64,000 bases of DNA from Pseudomonadota bacterium. GTDB lineage: Bacteria > Pseudomonadota > Gammaproteobacteria > Steroidobacterales > Steroidobacteraceae. The stretch lies in NCBI GenBank assembly GCA_021777555.1, contig JAJYDK010000007.1:55383-119382 (forward strand). Direction: 5' to 3'. Every line of letters starts with the position of its first letter. Position 1 is the stretch's first letter. Below the pieces are notes generated by a model. That model saw only the letters and a program-made list of their open reading frames with translations, made no database searches and was not told the DNA's origin. Shown here piece after piece: positions 35,379 through 45,122 of this stretch. The position numbers and the translations under genes are program-made.

Positions 35379-35383
35379 GGCGG

Positions 35384-36367
35384 CTAGGACGTGGCCCTGG
35401 CGGCCGCCTCCCGACCCGAGGCGAGCCGGCGGCCGATGGCATCGAGCAGCCGGCCGGCGATATCGATGGGAAACTGCTTCTCGATCTCGCGGATGCCGGT
35501 CGGGCTGGTGACGTTGATTTCGGTGACGTAGCCGCCGATCACATCGAGCCCCACGAACAGCATGCCCTGCGCGGCGAGCGCGGGTCCGATCTGCCCGGCG
35601 AGCCATCGCTCGCGCTCCTCGATCGGACGCACCACGGCCCGGGCGCCGGCGGCCAGATTCCCGCGGTTGTCATGCGGCAGCGGGATGCGGGAGAGCACGT
35701 AGGGCAGCGGTTCCCCATCGACGAGCAACACCCGCGTATCGCCGCCCTCGACGATCTGCGGGAGGTACCGCTGGACGATGGCGAAGCGCTGGCCGTAATC
35801 GGTGAGCGTCTCGAACACCACGGACATGTTCTTATCCTGCCGCTCGAGGACGAAAATCGAGCGTCCGCCCATGCCGTGCAGGGGCTTGCACACGATCTTG
35901 TCGTGCTCGTGCAGGAACGCCGCCATATCGTCCATGTCGCGGGTGATGAGCGTCGGGGCGCAGCACTGCGGGAACCAGGCCGTGTAGACCTTCTCGTTCA
36001 TGTCGCGCAGCCCCCTGGGCCGGTTGACGACCCATGCGCCCTGCTGCTCGGCCTTCTCGAGGATGTACGTGGTGTAGATGTATTCGGTATCGAAGGGCGG
36101 GTCCTTCCGCATCAGGATGCAATCGAGCTCCCCGAGGCGCATCGGCTGCGGCTCGCCGAGCTCGAACCAGCGCTCGGGGTCGGCTTTGACCGAAAGCGCA
36201 CGGGCGCGACCCCAGGCCACCCCGTCGCGCAGCGACAGGTCACGCTGCTCGAGGTAGACCAGGGGCCAGCCGCGCGTCTGCGCGGCGAGCAGCATGGCCA
36301 GCGTCGAGTCCTTGGCGTACTTGATGGCGTCGATCGGATCCATGACCACACCGAGACGGACGGACAT
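35384..36367 (-). CDS. gshB: Glutathione synthetase
   Basis: 327 residues, ATP-grasp ligase joining gamma-glutamylcysteine and glycine. VVMDPIDAIKYAKDSTLAML is the classic N-terminus; MRKDPPFDTEYIY, KPLHGMGGRSIF and VTEINVTSPTGIREIE are the ATP-grasp motifs. ATG 36367 removes a spurious upstream extension. It supplies glutathione used by the transferase at 3748. It is divergent from pilG, the same arrangement as in Pseudomonas. Confidence 0.96.
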   Translation of the reverse strand: MSVRLGVVMDPIDAIKYAKDSTLAMLLAAQTRGWPLVYLEQRDLSLRDGVAWGRARALSVKADPERWFELGEPQPMRLGELDCILMRKDPPFDTEYIYTTYILEKAEQQGAWVVNRPRGLRDMNEKVYTAWFPQCCAPTLITRDMDDMAAFLHEHDKIVCKPLHGMGGRSIFVLERQDKNMSVVFETLTDYGQRFAIVQRYLPQIVEGGDTRVLLVDGEPLPYVLSRIPLPHDNRGNLAAGARAVVRPIEERERWLAGQIGPALAAQGMLFVGLDVIGGYVTEINVTSPTGIREIEKQFPIDIAGRLLDAIGRRLASGREAAARATS

Positions 36368-36641
36368 AAGGAGCCTCTGATTGCCCCCGGCGCACTCGCG
36401 ACGCAGGTACCCCGGGGATGATGCCAAAAGCCATGGCGGCTGTCCGGGCGGCGCCGCTTCCCAAAAACGTGAGACAGACCACATGGCGGGGGTCGTGCCG
36501 ATATGTTAAAACAAAACCTGCTCGAGTTCTCGGGACCGAAGCGCCGATGGTGGCGCATCGGACATTGCGTGTACGCTGGCGATTCGGGATCGGCGCCGCC
36601 GCGGGCGGCAACCCCCCGAGCCCCCTGACGGAAGGAGTTGC

Positions 36642-37040
36642 ATGGCCGTGACCGGCAGCAACACGAAGCTCCAGGGCCTGAAGGTTCTGGTCATCGATGA
36701 CAGCAAGACGATCCGGCGCACGGCCGAGACGCTCCTCGCCAAGGAGGGGTGCGAGGTCTACACGGCCATCGACGGGTTTGATGCGCTCTCGAAAATCGCC
36801 GATCATCAGCCGGATATCGTATTCGTCGATATCATGATGCCGCGGCTCGACGGTTATCAGACCTGCTCGCTGATCAAGCACAACAAGGTATTCCGTTCCA
36901 TCCCCGTGATCATGCTCTCCTCCAAGGATGGTCTGTTCGATCGCGCCCGGGGCCGGATCGTGGGGTCCGAGCACTACCTGACCAAACCGTTCACCAAGGA
37001 TGAGCTCCTGAGCGCGATCGAGACGCATATCGGGAGATGA
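36642..37040 (+). CDS. pilG: Pilus-specific response regulator PilG
   Basis: 132 residues, a single receiver domain. LKVLVIDDSKTIRRTAETLL, the phospho-acceptor in IVFVDIMMPRLDGYQTC and KPFTKDELL are all intact. In the Chp system PilG drives pilus extension signalling. ATG 36642 follows AAGGAG. First gene of pilGHIJ-chpA-chpC; the 274 bases to gshB must contain the divergent promoters, but no clear consensus is visible. Confidence 0.95.
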   Translation: MAVTGSNTKLQGLKVLVIDDSKTIRRTAETLLAKEGCEVYTAIDGFDALSKIADHQPDIVFVDIMMPRLDGYQTCSLIKHNKVFRSIPVIMLSSKDGLFDRARGRIVGSEHYLTKPFTKDELLSAIETHIGR

Positions 37041-37411
37041 CGGCCATGCCGCTGATTCTGATCGTGGACGACTCGCCGACCGAAGTGCACGTGATGCAGA
37101 AGGCACTGGAACGGCACGGCTACCGCACAGCGGCCGCCGCGGACGGCGCCGAAGGGGTGCGTCTCGCCCGCGAGATGAGTCCCGACCTGATTTTCATGGA
37201 CATCGTCATGCCGGGCATGAACGGCTACCAGGCGACCCGTGCGCTGGTCAATGATCCGCGCACACGTGAGATTCCCATCATCATGGTGACTTCCAAGGGA
37301 CAGGAGACCGACCGCATCTGGGGACTGCGCCAGGGGGCGGTCGATTACATGGTGAAGCCCGTTTCGCCGGATCAGCTGATCGCCAAGGCGCGATCGGCCC
37401 TCTCGAGTTGA
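37037..37411 (+). CDS. pilH: Pilus-specific response regulator PilH
   Basis: 124 residues, single receiver domain with ILIVDDSPTEVHVMQKALE, FMDIVMPGMNGYQATRAL and the TSKGQETDRIWGLRQGA segment characteristic of PilH. The start at 37037 overlaps the pilG stop (ATGA); an ATG three codons later aligns better with known PilH and may be used. In Chp signalling PilH counteracts PilG, possibly as a phosphate sink. Confidence 0.94.
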   Translation: MTAMPLILIVDDSPTEVHVMQKALERHGYRTAAAADGAEGVRLAREMSPDLIFMDIVMPGMNGYQATRALVNDPRTREIPIIMVTSKGQETDRIWGLRQGAVDYMVKPVSPDQLIAKARSALSS

Positions 37412-37466
37412 GCTGCATGAAGCCCATGGACATGACCTGCGCGTGTGTTGCGCGCCCGATGCACGC

Positions 37467-38030
37467 ATGAGCGAGGCGTCCTCCCTGCATGCGCTGCGCG
37501 ATCGGCCCTTCGAGCTGCTCTGCGAGCTCGAGCGCCGCGCCCGCGCCGTCTCGGCCCAGAGCGGCCAGGACGGCTCCGCGGGCCGGGAGTGGGTCGGGGT
37601 GGCGCTGCGCATGGCCGGTGACCTGTATCTGGTTGCGCGGGAGGAGACGCGCGAGGTGTTGGGTGTGCCGGCCGGCATGACGCGCGTGCCGGGCGCCAAG
37701 CCTTGGATCAAGGGGCTCGCCAACGTGCGCGGCCAGTTACTGCCCATCATCGATCTGCGCCAGTTCCTCGGCAGCGGCGCCACCCCCATGGGCCGCGCCA
37801 CCCGCGTCCTGGCGGTCAATCACCGCGAGATCCCCGCCGGACTCCTGGTGGATGAGGTGCTCGGATTCCGCCGCTTCGCCGAATCGGACTTCTCCGGCGA
37901 GGCGCCACCGACCATGGCCCGGTGCGAGCAGTACCTTGCCGGGGCTTTCCGGCGCTCCGGCGAGCAATGGCCGGTGCTCAGCCTGCGCGCGCTCCTCGAG
38001 AGCGCGGCTTTCGCGGAAGCGGCGGCATGA
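37467..38030 (+). CDS. pilI: CheW-like adaptor PilI
   Basis: 187 residues. CheW fold with VGVALRMAGDLYLVAREETREVL-type opening, WIKGLANVRGQLLPIIDLRQFLG and PAGLLVDEVLGFRRF. It couples the chemoreceptor PilJ to the kinase ChpA. ATG 37467 was preferred to an in-frame GTG at 37443. The stop overlaps pilJ (ATGA). Confidence 0.93.
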   Translation: MSEASSLHALRDRPFELLCELERRARAVSAQSGQDGSAGREWVGVALRMAGDLYLVAREETREVLGVPAGMTRVPGAKPWIKGLANVRGQLLPIIDLRQFLGSGATPMGRATRVLAVNHREIPAGLLVDEVLGFRRFAESDFSGEAPPTMARCEQYLAGAFRRSGEQWPVLSLRALLESAAFAEAAA

Positions 38031-39418
38031 GCGGCCAAACCTGGTTCGCACAGACTCCGCGCGCCCTGCGGCGCCTGCTGAGCGCCGCCGGCGCGCTGGC
38101 GCTGCTTTGCGTCCTCGCTTCGCTCCTGGCCGCACTCGAGCCGGCAGCGCCCGCGCCGCTGCGCTTCCTGCCGTCGCTGCTTGCGGCGGCCTCGGCGACG
38201 CTGCTGATCGCAGCGGCGCTCGCGGCCGCACGGATTCACCGCACGGTCGAGGACCAGCGGCTCGCGGCCGACACCCAGCGCAAGGAAAACGACCGCAACC
38301 AGCAGGCGATCCTGCGCCTGCTCGATGAGCTCTCGAGCCTCGCCGACGGCGACCTGACGGTGCAGGCGACGGTGACGGAGGAAATCACCGGCGCAATCGC
38401 CGACTCGATCAACTATGCGGTCGATGCGCTGCGCGGCCTGGTCACCACCATCAACCAGTCGGCCATCCATCTCGACAGCGCCGCGCGCCAGACCCAGGCG
38501 CTCTCACAGCACCTCGCCAAGGCGAGCACCGCGCAGTCCAAGCAGATCGCCTCGGCCACCGAGTCCGCCTCCGGCATGGCCAGCTCCGTCGCCGAGGTCT
38601 CCGGCAACGCCGAGCGCGCCGCCGACGTCGCCCGCCACTCGGTCGAGATCGCGCACAAAGGGGCCGACGCGGTGCGCCGCACCATCGATGGCATGAACGC
38701 CATCCGCGAGACCATCCAGGAGACATCCAAGCGCATCAAGCGCCTCGGCGAGAGCTCGCAGGAGATCGGCAACATCGTCGAGCTGATCAACGACATCGCC
38801 GAGCAGACCAACATCCTGGCGTTGAACGCCTCGATCCAGGCATCCATGGCCGGGGAGGCCGGCCGCGGCTTCGCGGTGGTGGCCGATGAGGTGCAGCGCC
38901 TCGCCGAACGCGCGGCGAACGCGACAAAACAGATCGAGGTGCTGGTGCGCACCATCCAGACCGACACCAACGAAGCGGTCGTTTCGATGGAGCGCAGCAC
39001 CACCGATGTGGTGGGCGGAGCGCTGCTCGCGGAGAACGCCGGAGCGGCGCTCGATGAGATCGAGCAGGTATCCAACCAGATCGCGAGTCTCGTGCAGAAC
39101 ATCTCGGGCAGCGCCCGGGCGCAGGCGAGCGGCGCGCAGAACATCGCGCGCAACATGCAGGTGCTCAAGGAGATCAGCGTGCAGACCGCCGAGTCGACCA
39201 ACGCCACATCGGCGGCCATCGCCCAGCTCGCCGAGCTTTCCGCGGGACTGCGCCGCGCGGCCGCCGGGTTCCGCCTGCCCGGCGCTCCGGCGAGCTCCAT
39301 GAGCGGCGTGTTCAAGCGTCCGGAGGGGGCCGCGCCGGCCTCCGTCCCTGGTGGTGGAGCGCCCAGCCCGGGGCGGCCGCTCGCGGCTTCCTCGCCGCTC
39401 GCCCTGGGCGGCAGCTGA
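38027..39418 (+). CDS. pilJ: Methyl-accepting chemotaxis protein PilJ, short form
   Basis: 463 residues. Two membrane helices (about 17-37 and 47-69) are separated by only about ten residues, so the large periplasmic PilJ sensor domain of Pseudomonas (protein of about 680 residues) is missing. A HAMP-like segment (about 95-150) and the signalling domain follow, with the hairpin tip EIVELINDIAEQTNILALNA-type sequence and EAGRGFAVVADEVQRLAERA. The C-terminal tail (about 430-463) is Pro/Gly/Ala-rich. It should sense from within the membrane or cytoplasm. Coupled to pilI by ATGA. Confidence 0.92.
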   Translation: MSGQTWFAQTPRALRRLLSAAGALALLCVLASLLAALEPAAPAPLRFLPSLLAAASATLLIAAALAAARIHRTVEDQRLAADTQRKENDRNQQAILRLLDELSSLADGDLTVQATVTEEITGAIADSINYAVDALRGLVTTINQSAIHLDSAARQTQALSQHLAKASTAQSKQIASATESASGMASSVAEVSGNAERAADVARHSVEIAHKGADAVRRTIDGMNAIRETIQETSKRIKRLGESSQEIGNIVELINDIAEQTNILALNASIQASMAGEAGRGFAVVADEVQRLAERAANATKQIEVLVRTIQTDTNEAVVSMERSTTDVVGGALLAENAGAALDEIEQVSNQIASLVQNISGSARAQASGAQNIARNMQVLKEISVQTAESTNATSAAIAQLAELSAGLRRAAAGFRLPGAPASSMSGVFKRPEGAAPASVPGGGAPSPGRPLAASSPLALGGS

Positions 39419-39437
39419 GTTTTCGCCCGGGGGCACG

Positions 39438-42400
39438 ATGTCGGAAATCGCGTCGCAAACGCTCGAACTGGTCGGGCGTGAAATCAACCACACATTGGGC
39501 GAGGCCCGCGCGGCCATCGAAAACTACGTCGAGCAGCCCGACAATGTCTCGCTCCTGGAGCGCTGCAAGCAGGAGCTGCATCAGGCCCAGGGCGTGCTGC
39601 GGGTGCTCGAGATATACGGCGCGGCGCTGCTCGCCGAGGAAATGGAGCAGGTGGCGGACTATCTGATCGCCACCGTCACCGAACGCAAGGGACAGGCCGA
39701 GAGTCTCGATGCGCTGCTGCGCTCCCTGGTGCAGCTGCCGGGCTACCTCGAGCGCGTGCTCTGCGGCGGGCGGGACCTGGCGCTGGTGCTGCTGCCGCTG
39801 CTCAATGACCTGCGGGCGGTGCGCGGCAGTGCGCTGCTGTCCGAGGGAACGCTGCTGCTGCTCAACCTGAAATCCGACAAGCAGGCGCAGCCGCCCGAGC
39901 CCAACGCGGACGAGCCTCGACTTGGCATCGAACACTGGTGCCGGCGGCTGCGCTCGCGATTCCAGTCGGGCCTGATCGGCTGGATCCGCGGCGAGCGCAC
40001 CAGCCAGAATCTGCAGTCACTCGCCTATGTGGCCGAAAAGCTCGAGCACTCGGCCACGCGCCAGCCGGCGTTTCAGCTCTGGTGGGTGACGGGAGCGGTC
40101 ATCGAGGCGTTGCGGGAAGGCGGACTCGAGGGCGGGGTGTCGGTCAAGCGGTTGCTGGGACTCGCGGATCGCGAGATCCGCCGGCTCTATGAGCTCGGCG
40201 AGAGCCGCTACTGTCAGAGTCCGCCCGTCGACCTGCTGAACAATCTGCTCTACTACGTGGGCCGCTCCGAGAGTGCCGGCCCGCGCGTGTCGGCCGTGCG
40301 CGCCTCCTTCCGGCTGGCCGAGCTTCTGCCGGTCGATGAGACCATCGAGCAGGAGCGTGAGAGCCTCTCGGCACCGAGCGTGAAGCTCATGCAGACGGTG
40401 GCGGTGGCCATCCGGGAGGATCTCGGCAAGGTCAAGGAAGTCCTCGAGCAGTTCGCGCGCCGCGGCGCCGCGAGCGGCGAGGAGTTGCGCCCGCAGGTGG
40501 AGATGCTGCGCAAGATCGGCGACACGCTCGGAGTACTGGGGCTCGGCGAGCAGCGCGCGAGCGTGCAGACCCAGACCGAACGGCTCGAACGGATGTTGAG
40601 CGGCGCGGTGGCGGTCGAAGAGGCGATGCTGGTCGAGGTCGCCGCAGCGCTGCTTGCGGTCGAGGATCGCCTCGATGACAGCCTGGTCGGCATGATCCGC
40701 CCCAGGGGCGATGCCGAGGCCTCGGTCGCGCGCGAAGATCGCGAGTTCCGCGAGGTGCAGGCCGCGGTGTTGCGCGAGTGCATTCAGAACGTCGCCTGGA
40801 TCAAGGAGGCCGTCACGCAGAGCCTGGGGGGCTCGCTCGAGTCGGCCGCGTTCGACAGCTGGCAGGGCCTCGTCACGGGACTGAAGGCGGCGCTGCTGAT
40901 GCTCGGCAAGACCCGGGCAGTGGAGATCGTCGAGGGTATCGCCACGCAGTTGCGGCGCATCATGCGGCCCGGCGCTGCGGAGCTGCCGCCGGGCTGGCTC
41001 GATCGCCTCGCGGATGCGATCGTGAGCATCGAGTACTACATGGAGACGCTGCAGGCCGGCCGCAGCGATCCGTGGTACATGCTGGATAACGCCCAGTCCT
41101 GCCTGCAGGCGCTCGAGCGGACGTCACAGTCGGCACCGCTCGTCTCCACCCCGATCGAACCCTCGGCGTTCGCCAAGACGGTGCTCATGACTCCGGCCGA
41201 GACGCTGAGCGCGGCCACCGTCCCCGATCTCGCCGTTAACGAGGCCGCCCAGGCCGCTCCGGTGGCGCTCTCGGGCACCGCCAAGCTGACCGCGCTTGCC
41301 GAGAGCGCCAGTCCCGAGCTGGTGAAGCTCTTCATCGAGGAGGCCCAGGAGGAGCTCGCCCGGATCCAGCGTTACTTCCCGTTGTGGGATCAGAATCCGC
41401 TCGATCGCGATGCGCTCGAGATCGTGCGCCGCTCCTTCCATACGCTGAAGGGTAGCGGACGCATGGTGGGCGCGCGCGAGCTCGGCGAGCTCGCGTGGGG
41501 CGGTGAGAGCCTGCTCAACCGCCTGCTCGACAACACTCTGACGCGCAGCCAGGCCATCGTCGAGACCCTTCGTCGGGCAATCGACGCCCTGCCGCCGCTC
41601 ATCGAGCGGCTGCGCGCGGGCCGTCTCACCGGCACCGAATTTTCCGGGATCGCCTCCGCGGCGCATGCCCTGGCCGCCGGGCGCGACGGCGCGACGCGCG
41701 GAAGCGATCAGACCCAGGCGCAGCCGGCCCCGCCCGCACCGAAGAGCGAGCCGCCGAGCAGCAAACAGACCCGGGCGCAGCCCGCGCCGACTGCGCCGTC
41801 CGCCGTGGCCCCCGAATCTCCTCAGAACGGCCCGGACGAGGCCCTGCGCGAAATTTACGCCCGCGAGACCGAGACCCACGTGGCCGCGGTGCGGGCTTTC
41901 CTCGACCGGGAGTCGCAGGCGGCGGAGCCGCATCTGTTGCCCGAAGAGGTCTACCGTGCCTGCCACACCCTCGCGGGCAGCTCGAAAACGGCGCAGGCGC
42001 GCCAGGGAGTGCGCCTCGCCGAGCCGATCGACCATTGGATCCGGCGCGCCTTCGTCAGCGGCGCCGGACTGCGCTCGGTGGACCTGCAACTGCTTGCCGA
42101 CTGCATGGCCGCCATGGAATCGGTGGCCGAGCATCTCGAAGAGCCGACCGGCTTTTTCGCGGGTCACCGGCGGCTCATCGAACGGCTGGTCGATGCCGAA
42201 AAAGCGCTCGATGAGCGCGTCGCCGCCGCGGCGCGGGAGGCGGCCGAGCGCGAATCGCGCACCGAGGCGCAGCCCGTTGACGTCCCCGCGGGCGCAGCGC
42301 AGGCCCCGCGTCCCGTCGAATCGCCTGGGATGGCCGCTGCCGTGGCCCCGGTCGATTTTGATCCGGAAGTGGCCGCCGTCTTTACCGAGGAAGCGCTCGA

Positions 42401-45077
42401 GCTCATCGACGCTTCCGAGCGCGCACTCGCGGAGTGGCGCGGACAGCCCGCGAGCGGCGAGAGGGCATTCGCACTCAAACGGGCCCTGCACACCCTGAAA
42501 GGGGGGGCGCGCATGGCCGGCATTCTGAGCATGGGGGATCTCGCCCACGAGCTCGAGACGCTGGTCGCCCAGGCCGAGAGCGGTGCGCTCCAGGCAGGCG
42601 ATGCGGTGTTCGACGTCATTCAGGCAAGCCTGGATGAGTTGGCCCGCATGCGCGAGACCGTCGCGAACGGCCAGGGCGTGTTCCCGGCGCAGGCGATGAT
42701 TGCGCGGATCCGCGCCCTGACCCATCCGGGACGGCCGCTCGAGGCGCTGCCCGCTGCGTCCGAGCCGGCCCGCGAGGCGGTGCCTGAGGCGCTGGCCTTC
42801 CCGGTCGAGGCAATTGCCGAGCCTGCACCGGAGCGGGCGATATCGCAGGGGGCTTCGCCGGAGGCTGCTGCGCTTGAGGCGACCGAGATGGAATTGGCGG
42901 AGCTCGAGCTGCCAGCGATTCCCGAGCCTCCGGTTCTCTCGCCGGCTGAGCCGATGGCCCAGATCCTGGAATTCGTGCCGGCCGCCGCCGCGCAGGCCCC
43001 GGCCGATGCGCTCTCCGCGGTCGAGACCGAAGCCGCGACCGAGCAAGAGGACTACCCCGTCCTGCAACCCGCCGAAGAGCAAGCCGCCGCGTCTCCGGCC
43101 GCTGCGCCACCGGCCGAAACGCCGCCGCAGACGCCTGCGGCGTCATTCTCCGCGGCACCGGGCGTGCTGGCGGTTCCGCCGCCGGTGCCTCCGGGACGCG
43201 AGCCGGTCGCCGCCGCCGAGCGCTCGGAGATGGCGCGCGTCGATGCGGAGCTGCTCGATAAGCTGCTCAACGTGGCTGGAGAGGCGAGCATCGCGCGCTC
43301 GCGTCTCGAGCAGCAGGTGAGCTCGATCGATTTCAACCTCGGAGAGCTGTCGCGCACCGTGACGCGGCTGAAGGAGCAGCTGCGCAGTCTCGAGATCGAG
43401 ACCGAAGCGCAGATCCTGAACCGCCACGACCAGGACAGCGGCCATCGCAGCGATTTCGATCCGCTCGAGCTCGATCGCTACTCCTCCATTCAACAGTTCT
43501 CGCGCGCACTCGCCGAGTCGGCCAACGATGTGGCGAGCCTGCAGCAATTGCTCGAGAACCTGAGCAAGGATGCCCAGACACTCCTGCAGCAGCAGGCGCG
43601 CACCATGACGGAGCTGCAGAATGGCCTGATGCGCACGCGCATGGTGCCGTTCCAACAGCACGTACAGCGCCTGGCGCGCATCGTGCGCCAGGCCGCGGCC
43701 GACACCGGCAAGCGGGCCGAGCTCGTCGTCGATGGCGCTTCCGGTGAGCTCGACCGGCAGGTGCTCGAACGCATGCTGCCGCCGTTCGAGCACATGCTGC
43801 GCAACTCGGTGGTCCATGGCATTGAGCTGCCCGAGGAGCGTCAGCGACTCGGCAAGGCGCCCGCTGGAAGAATCGAGCTCACTCTCAAGCGAGAGGGAGC
43901 TCAGGTCGTGGTGCGCCTGAGCGACGACGGCGCTGGCATGAACCTCGATGCGATCCGCGTCAAGGGTCGAGCGTTGGGACTGATTCCGCCCGGACCGGTG
44001 GGCGACGAGGAGGCCATGCAGCTCGTCCTGGAGCCGGGATTCTCCACCGCGGGCAGCATCACGCAGCAGGCCGGCCGCGGCGTCGGGATGGACGTGGTTG
44101 CGACCGAGATCAAACGCCTGGGCGGGGCGCTGCACATGCAGACCCGGCCGGGTGAGGGCACGGAATTCACCATCCGCCTGCCTTTTACGCTCGCCATCAG
44201 CCATGCCCTCATCGTGCGCACCGCCGATGAGCTGTATGCGCTGCCCCTGCCGACCGTGGAGGGCGTGTTGCGGCTGCCGGCGGCGCAGGTGGCGCAGCAC
44301 CTGGGCGGCGATGGAGGAACCTTCGAGCACGGCGGCCAGAAGTACCGTTTCCAGCACCTGGCGGTGTTCGTGGGACTGACACCCTCGCCCCCGGCGGAGC
44401 AGGATGCGACCACTCCCGTGGTGCTGGTGCGCGCAGGCGAGCATTCCACGGCGCTGGTGGCCGATGAGCTGCTCGGCAACCGCGAGATCGTGGTCAAGTC
44501 CGTCGGTCCTCAGATCTCGAGCATCCGCGGCATCTCCGGAGCGACCATCCTGGGCGATGGGCGCATCGTCGTCATCCTCGACATCGGTGCGCTGGTGCGC
44601 GCCGAGTGGCGAGGCCGCGGCCTGCTGCCGATCTCAGGAGAGAAGGATGACCAGCGCACGTTCGCTCTCGTGGTCGACGATTCGATCACGGTGCGTCGCG
44701 TGACGCAACGTCTGTTGGAGCGCAATGGCATGCGTGTGCTCACCGCCCGGGACGGCATGGATGCGGTCGCGCTGCTGCAGGACAACGTGCCCGACATCAT
44801 CCTGCTCGACATCGAGATGCCGCGCATGGATGGGTACGAGGTGGCCGCGCACGTGCGCAATGACCCCCGCCTGAAGGATGTGCCGATCATCATGATCACC
44901 TCGCGCGTCGGTGAGAAACATCGCGCCCGCGCAATCGAGTTCGGCGTCGATGACTATCTCGGCAAGCCCTACCAGGAGACGGAGCTCCTCGATGCCATCC
45001 GCCCGCTGGTGGAGCGCGCGCGCGCCGAGCGCGCGCGTCAATCCGAGACCGCCCCTGCTGCGGCTCGAGGCGATTGA
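39438..45077 (+). CDS. chpA: Chp hybrid histidine kinase ChpA/PilL
   Basis: 1879 residues. N-terminal helical ChpA domain (1-560); HPt modules with phosphorylatable His at about 668 (FHTLKGSGRM), 843 (CHTLAGSSKT) and 1018 (LHTLKGGARM); an Ala/Pro/Glu-rich linker (about 1090-1265); CheA dimerisation (from about 1267, LLDKLLNVAGEAS), HATPase (about 1450, MLRNSVVHGIE, DDGAGMN, GRGVGMDVV), CheW-like domain (about 1585-1720) and receiver with D1791 in ILLDIEMPRMDG. Pseudomonas ChpA has more Xpt modules and is about 600 residues longer. ATG 39438 replaces an upstream in-frame start inside pilJ. It phosphorylates PilG and PilH. Confidence 0.95.
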   Translation: MSEIASQTLELVGREINHTLGEARAAIENYVEQPDNVSLLERCKQELHQAQGVLRVLEIYGAALLAEEMEQVADYLIATVTERKGQAESLDALLRSLVQLPGYLERVLCGGRDLALVLLPLLNDLRAVRGSALLSEGTLLLLNLKSDKQAQPPEPNADEPRLGIEHWCRRLRSRFQSGLIGWIRGERTSQNLQSLAYVAEKLEHSATRQPAFQLWWVTGAVIEALREGGLEGGVSVKRLLGLADREIRRLYELGESRYCQSPPVDLLNNLLYYVGRSESAGPRVSAVRASFRLAELLPVDETIEQERESLSAPSVKLMQTVAVAIREDLGKVKEVLEQFARRGAASGEELRPQVEMLRKIGDTLGVLGLGEQRASVQTQTERLERMLSGAVAVEEAMLVEVAAALLAVEDRLDDSLVGMIRPRGDAEASVAREDREFREVQAAVLRECIQNVAWIKEAVTQSLGGSLESAAFDSWQGLVTGLKAALLMLGKTRAVEIVEGIATQLRRIMRPGAAELPPGWLDRLADAIVSIEYYMETLQAGRSDPWYMLDNAQSCLQALERTSQSAPLVSTPIEPSAFAKTVLMTPAETLSAATVPDLAVNEAAQAAPVALSGTAKLTALAESASPELVKLFIEEAQEELARIQRYFPLWDQNPLDRDALEIVRRSFHTLKGSGRMVGARELGELAWGGESLLNRLLDNTLTRSQAIVETLRRAIDALPPLIERLRAGRLTGTEFSGIASAAHALAAGRDGATRGSDQTQAQPAPPAPKSEPPSSKQTRAQPAPTAPSAVAPESPQNGPDEALREIYARETETHVAAVRAFLDRESQAAEPHLLPEEVYRACHTLAGSSKTAQARQGVRLAEPIDHWIRRAFVSGAGLRSVDLQLLADCMAAMESVAEHLEEPTGFFAGHRRLIERLVDAEKALDERVAAAAREAAERESRTEAQPVDVPAGAAQAPRPVESPGMAAAVAPVDFDPEVAAVFTEEALELIDASERALAEWRGQPASGERAFALKRALHTLKGGARMAGILSMGDLAHELETLVAQAESGALQAGDAVFDVIQASLDELARMRETVANGQGVFPAQAMIARIRALTHPGRPLEALPAASEPAREAVPEALAFPVEAIAEPAPERAISQGASPEAAALEATEMELAELELPAIPEPPVLSPAEPMAQILEFVPAAAAQAPADALSAVETEAATEQEDYPVLQPAEEQAAASPAAAPPAETPPQTPAASFSAAPGVLAVPPPVPPGREPVAAAERSEMARVDAELLDKLLNVAGEASIARSRLEQQVSSIDFNLGELSRTVTRLKEQLRSLEIETEAQILNRHDQDSGHRSDFDPLELDRYSSIQQFSRALAESANDVASLQQLLENLSKDAQTLLQQQARTMTELQNGLMRTRMVPFQQHVQRLARIVRQAAADTGKRAELVVDGASGELDRQVLERMLPPFEHMLRNSVVHGIELPEERQRLGKAPAGRIELTLKREGAQVVVRLSDDGAGMNLDAIRVKGRALGLIPPGPVGDEEAMQLVLEPGFSTAGSITQQAGRGVGMDVVATEIKRLGGALHMQTRPGEGTEFTIRLPFTLAISHALIVRTADELYALPLPTVEGVLRLPAAQVAQHLGGDGGTFEHGGQKYRFQHLAVFVGLTPSPPAEQDATTPVVLVRAGEHSTALVADELLGNREIVVKSVGPQISSIRGISGATILGDGRIVVILDIGALVRAEWRGRGLLPISGEKDDQRTFALVVDDSITVRRVTQRLLERNGMRVLTARDGMDAVALLQDNVPDIILLDIEMPRMDGYEVAAHVRNDPRLKDVPIIMITSRVGEKHRARAIEFGVDDYLGKPYQETELLDAIRPLVERARAERARQSETAPAAARGD

Positions 45078-45122
45078 ATGAAACCGACTCTTTCCGGTGC
45101 GCGAAGCGCGTGAGATAGACAA

